A DNA stretch of 64,000 bases from Streptomyces sp. HUAS ZL42. GTDB taxonomy: Bacteria > Actinomycetota > Actinomycetes > Streptomycetales > Streptomycetaceae. The notes beneath the pieces were generated by a model, which saw only the letters and a list, made by a program, of their open reading frames with translations, had not been told where the DNA came from and searched no databases. Below, piece after piece: positions 61,501-64,000 of this stretch. The position numbers were made by a program, and so were the translations under genes. The first letter of the stretch is position 1. Every line of letters begins with the position of its first letter. The stretch spans positions 5,677,001 through 5,741,000 of the forward strand of contig NZ_CP160403.1 in assembly GCF_040782645.1 (NCBI RefSeq), read 5' to 3'.

Positions 61501-61784
61501 GTCTGGATCCACCCCTCATGGCGTACGACCCGTAGCAGCGACACGAACGTGTCGTGCCGCTCCTACGACCATGGCGTGGGTGGGGCGGAGGTGGGGGGTG
61601 GGGGTGGGCCGGATGGGTGATGGAGGGGCGGGGGCCGGGGGTGCGCGGGGCGGGGCGCGATGGGGCCGCGGGCGTTGACGGTGCTCAGCCGCCGCGCTGG
61701 TCCGTAGGCAGTCGCGGCTGGGGGTGTGCCGGGCGCGGACGGTGCTCAGCCACGTCGTCGGTCGGCGGGCATACGTGCCGCCTG

Positions 61785-61831
61785 GGGCGATGGGGGTCCC
61801 CCACTCGAGCGAAGCCGAGAATGGGGGAGGG
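61785..61831. repeat. Streptomyces-type dispersed palindromic repeat
   Basis: Core CACTCGAGCGAAGCCGAGAA between G-rich arms. It is the reverse-complement relative of the element at 24168-24220. Confidence 0.75.
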
Positions 61832-61835
61832 TGGG

Positions 61836-62136
61836 CGCGGGCGGCACCCCGTCGGCGCGGGGTTGTGCGGCCCACTCGCGGCCGGCCGCAATCGCCTGGC
61901 GCCTGTGATCGGTGGGTGCCGGCCGCAGGCGCTGGCGCGGGCGGCACCCCGTCAGCGCGGGGGTTGTGCGGCCCGCTCGCGGCCGGCCGCATCGTCAGGC
62001 GCCTGTGATCGGTGGGGCCTCGGCTGCGGGCGCTGGCGCGGGTGGTACGCCGTCAGTGCGGAGTTGTGCGGCCTACTCGCGGCCGGCCGCAATCGCCTGG
62101 CGCCTGTGATCGGTGGGTGCCGGCCGCAGGCGCTGG
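61836..62136. repeat. Three tandem repeats of about 100 bp
   Basis: Units at 61836-61935, 61936-62036 and 62037-62136. Each contains TTGTGCGGCC, the palindrome GCGGCCGGCCGC and GGCGCCTGTGATCGGTGG. Units 1 and 3 are closest to each other; unit 2 differs at several sites. Confidence 0.85.
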
Positions 62137-62201
62137 CGCGGCCCACCCTCGCGTCAGCCGCGGTGCCGGGGGCGTGAAACCGTCGGCGCCGGCTGTGCGC
62201 C

Positions 62202-62960
62202 CTACCGGGCCACCGCCGTGACCCGCTCACTCTCGATCCGCTTGTCCAACGCCTCCGCCCCCACCTGCTCCAGATGCCGGCAGAGCACCACAGACCCCCC
62301 AGTGGCCAACGGCGCATACAACCCCGCGTTCAACCCCTCCCACGTGTCATACGGCAGCCCCGACAACACCCGAGCCCCCGGCCCCGTCAGCCCCACCTCC
62401 GCCGCCTCCGCGGCCGCCCGCTGCACGATCTCCGCCCCGCTGAACTCCCGCCCCGCCACGATCAGCGCGGGAGCCTCGGGATCGACGGGGGAGTACGGCA
62501 CGAACCGGTCCCCATGACTCGGCACGTCAACCGCGTAGTCCGCATACCCCTCAGGCGGCCCCGGCAGGAACCGCCGCCCGAGCGGCGCCAACGACAACGC
62601 ATACCGCTCACCCCCGCACACCAGCCCCGCCTCGAACCTCCCGGGCCCGGCCACGACGAAGTCCGCCCGCCCCGGATCCCCGCCCACGTCCGCGACGACG
62701 CCCACCGACGAACACGCCAGCAGCCACACCGCCGTCTGCCAGTGCGCAGGCAGCAGCAGCGCGACCCGGTCACCGGGCTCGGCGGACATCCCGTCCTGGA
62801 GGAGATTCGCCGTCTTGGCCACCCAATTGGCGAAGGTGGCCACGGACAATTCGACACGTTCACCCGTGGCGTCGTCGTAGAAGGTCACGAGCGGGCGCGC
62901 GGGATCCGCGGCAAGCGCGGAACGCAGCAGGTCGGCAGGGGTGCGATCGGTGGCATTCAC
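62202..62960 (-). CDS. TIGR03089-family protein (truncated acyl-CoA synthetase-like)
   Basis: 252 residues resembling only the N-terminal part of AMP-forming acyl-CoA synthetases: PLVTFYDDATGERVELSVAT, WVAKTANLLQDG, and VALLLPAHWQTAVWLLA. The P-loop (TSGTTGxPK-type) and adenylation core are absent, which is normal for this actinobacterial family. Function unknown. ATG 62960; divergent from the secreted protein at 63098. Confidence 0.82.
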   Translation of the reverse strand: MNATDRTPADLLRSALAADPARPLVTFYDDATGERVELSVATFANWVAKTANLLQDGMSAEPGDRVALLLPAHWQTAVWLLACSSVGVVADVGGDPGRADFVVAGPGRFEAGLVCGGERYALSLAPLGRRFLPGPPEGYADYAVDVPSHGDRFVPYSPVDPEAPALIVAGREFSGAEIVQRAAAEAAEVGLTGPGARVLSGLPYDTWEGLNAGLYAPLATGGSVVLCRHLEQVGAEALDKRIESERVTAVAR

Positions 62961-63097
62961 CCGCGCAAGCGTACGCGCCGCCCGGCCCCCGCACCCAGCA
63001 CCCGGCCGCCCGGCCCCCCGCTCTCCGCCCGTGCACCGCCACCGGTTTGGCGGAACGTCACCCGACGGCCCGTCAGTTCCCGGATGGACAGATATGT

Positions 63098-64000
63098 ATG
63101 GCTATGCCCAGGATCGGCACCATGCGTGGATTGCTTGCTTCCTCGATCGGTGTCACGTGCGCGGCCGCCCTCGCGCTTCCCCTGACCCCACCCACTGCCG
63201 CGGCGACCGCGCAGGCGGGCATCACAGCCAGACGCGCCTCCGCCGCCACCTCCGCCGCCCCCGATGCCTCCGGCATCCCCGGCAGCACACAGTCGCTGCC
63301 CCTCGTCCCCCTCACCCGCGACCGCGCGCTCGGCACCCGCGTCGCCGCCGATCGGGGCCTGCCGCGCCGTGGCGTACGCCACTTCTCCCTGGTGGGCGTC
63401 ATCTGGGACGACCCGGCCACCGAACTGCACGGCCGCGTCCAGGTCCGTACCCGCGCGGCAGGCACCGGCACCTGGTCCCGCTGGCAGGACGTCGAGACGC
63501 ACAACGCCGATCACGCCGCCGACCCGGACACCACCGAGCGCACCTCCGGCCGGGTGCGCGGCGCCACCGCCCCGCTGTGGGTGGGCGACTCGGACGGAGT
63601 GGAGGTACGCGTCCGGGCAACCGCCGGCGCACCCCGCACCGAGGAGACCGCCCGTGGCTTCCGCACCGTGACCGGGGGGTCACCCCTCCCCTCGGGCCTG
63701 CGCCTCGAACTTGTCGACCCGGGCGCCGCCGATTCCGGCACGGTCGGCACCGGCACCGGCACCGGCAAGGGAGGCCACCACGCCCCGCCCCGATACGCCC
63801 CGGTGGGCTCCCCGCACACCCGCCCCCTGGGCAACCCGACGAGGCTCGGCCCGGAAGCCGCCGCAGCCTCCGAGACCAACTCGGCCCTCACCGACGTACC
63901 GCTCGGAGCCACCGAGATCCCCGCCCTCAACCGGCGGCAGACCGTGCGGGAGTTGTACTCCCTCAGCGAGAGCGCTCCGACGCGACGTCTGCGGGCGAAG
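63098..64000 (+). CDS. Secreted protein, probably peptidoglycan-recognition amidase (partial, runs off window)
   Basis: 301 codons with no stop before the window ends. A signal peptide (LLASSIGVTCAAALALPLTPPTAAATAQ) is followed by a beta-rich region (about 70-205: VRHFSLVGVIWDDPATELHG, WSRWQDVETHNAD, APLWVGDSDGVEVRV). In the streptomycete proteins I know, this region precedes a zinc N-acetylmuramoyl-L-alanine amidase/PGRP domain, which would lie beyond 64000. The start could be ATG 63098, 63104 or 63122; GGA at 63086 favours 63098. Confidence 0.75.
   Translation, partial: MAMPRIGTMRGLLASSIGVTCAAALALPLTPPTAAATAQAGITARRASAATSAAPDASGIPGSTQSLPLVPLTRDRALGTRVAADRGLPRRGVRHFSLVGVIWDDPATELHGRVQVRTRAAGTGTWSRWQDVETHNADHAADPDTTERTSGRVRGATAPLWVGDSDGVEVRVRATAGAPRTEETARGFRTVTGGSPLPSGLRLELVDPGAADSGTVGTGTGTGKGGHHAPPRYAPVGSPHTRPLGNPTRLGPEAAAASETNSALTDVPLGATEIPALNRRQTVRELYSLSESAPTRRLRAK

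Larger units (their letters stand above)
61501..62201. other. Non-coding, repeat-rich region upstream of an LCP gene
   Basis: About 700 bases with no believable gene; the open frames across it are repetitive and lack start signals. It holds one dispersed repeat (61785-61831) and three ~100-bp tandem repeats (61836-62136). The promoter of the LCP gene must lie in or before it. Confidence 0.6.

Noticed and set aside
61836..62136. CRISPR array
   Set aside because: The units are ~100 bp direct repeats with no variable spacers and no cas genes nearby.
61554..62177. Plus-strand open frame across the tandem repeats
   Set aside because: It only reflects the repeat sequence; there is no ribosome site and no protein family resemblance.

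Overview
The window is a high-GC actinomycete chromosome segment, almost certainly Streptomyces. Signs are the codon bias, frequent GTG and some TTG starts, 4-base GTGA/ATGA gene overlaps, a single rare TTA leucine codon, LytR-CpsA-Psr (LCP) paralogues and a SigB/F/G-type sigma factor with partner-switching genes. From memory, the order cystathionine beta-synthase / hut genes / sigI-arsI-prsI / purKE / LCP genes matches the S. coelicolor core around SCO3077 down to about SCO3034. I saw no rRNA, tRNA, CRISPR array, transposase or integrase.

Layout. 1-2260: cystathionine beta-synthase and a small membrane protein. 2557-16256: a block that looks accessory, with cation and SLC13/ArsB-type transporters, CBS-domain proteins, a PucR-type regulator, an NfeD-like stub, a flotillin (SPFH) protein, a 1620-residue AAA ATPase and a TerD-family protein. 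Several genes in it are frameshifted or truncated. 16439-20663: a small membrane protein, a MurR/RpiR regulator, another membrane protein and four genes for Roadblock/LC7-like and PatA/DUF4388-like proteins. 20835-28084: a PLP decarboxylase divergent from a histidine-utilisation operon (hutU, M20 hydrolase, hutF, hutI). Two repeats and a minisatellite have inserted in frame in hutU and the M20 gene. 28118-32152: a sigma-like/zinc-finger/ricin-B fusion and the SigI-ArsI-PrsI partner-switching module.

32358-36309: a four-gene cell-surface operon whose outer genes encode sortase-type anchored proteins sharing a repeated domain, with one TTA codon. 36389-40833: a POT peptide transporter, a two-component system and a GtrA protein. 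41064-45391: purK-purE-dipeptidase in overlapping order, then a dipeptidase paralogue that has lost its metal ligands. 45413-51833: two VOC proteins, a CGNR zinc-finger regulator with a striking GTTACC/GGTAAC operator, a UDP-glucose dehydrogenase-family enzyme, an acyl-CoA dehydrogenase, a Csp-type copper-storage protein, a methyltransferase and a HAD hydrolase. 51826-61500: five LCP ligase paralogues interleaved with a thioesterase and a family-2 glycosyltransferase. 61501-62201: non-coding, with a dispersed repeat and three ~100-bp tandem repeats. 62202-64000: a TIGR03089 protein and the start of a secreted protein, probably a peptidoglycan amidase, that runs off the window.

The best candidates for undescribed biology are the flotillin/giant-ATPase locus with a perfect terminator-like hairpin between its genes, the Roadblock cluster without a GTPase, the surface-protein operon beside SigI, and the pseudo-dipeptidase. 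Functions are from family recognition by eye; no database search was possible.
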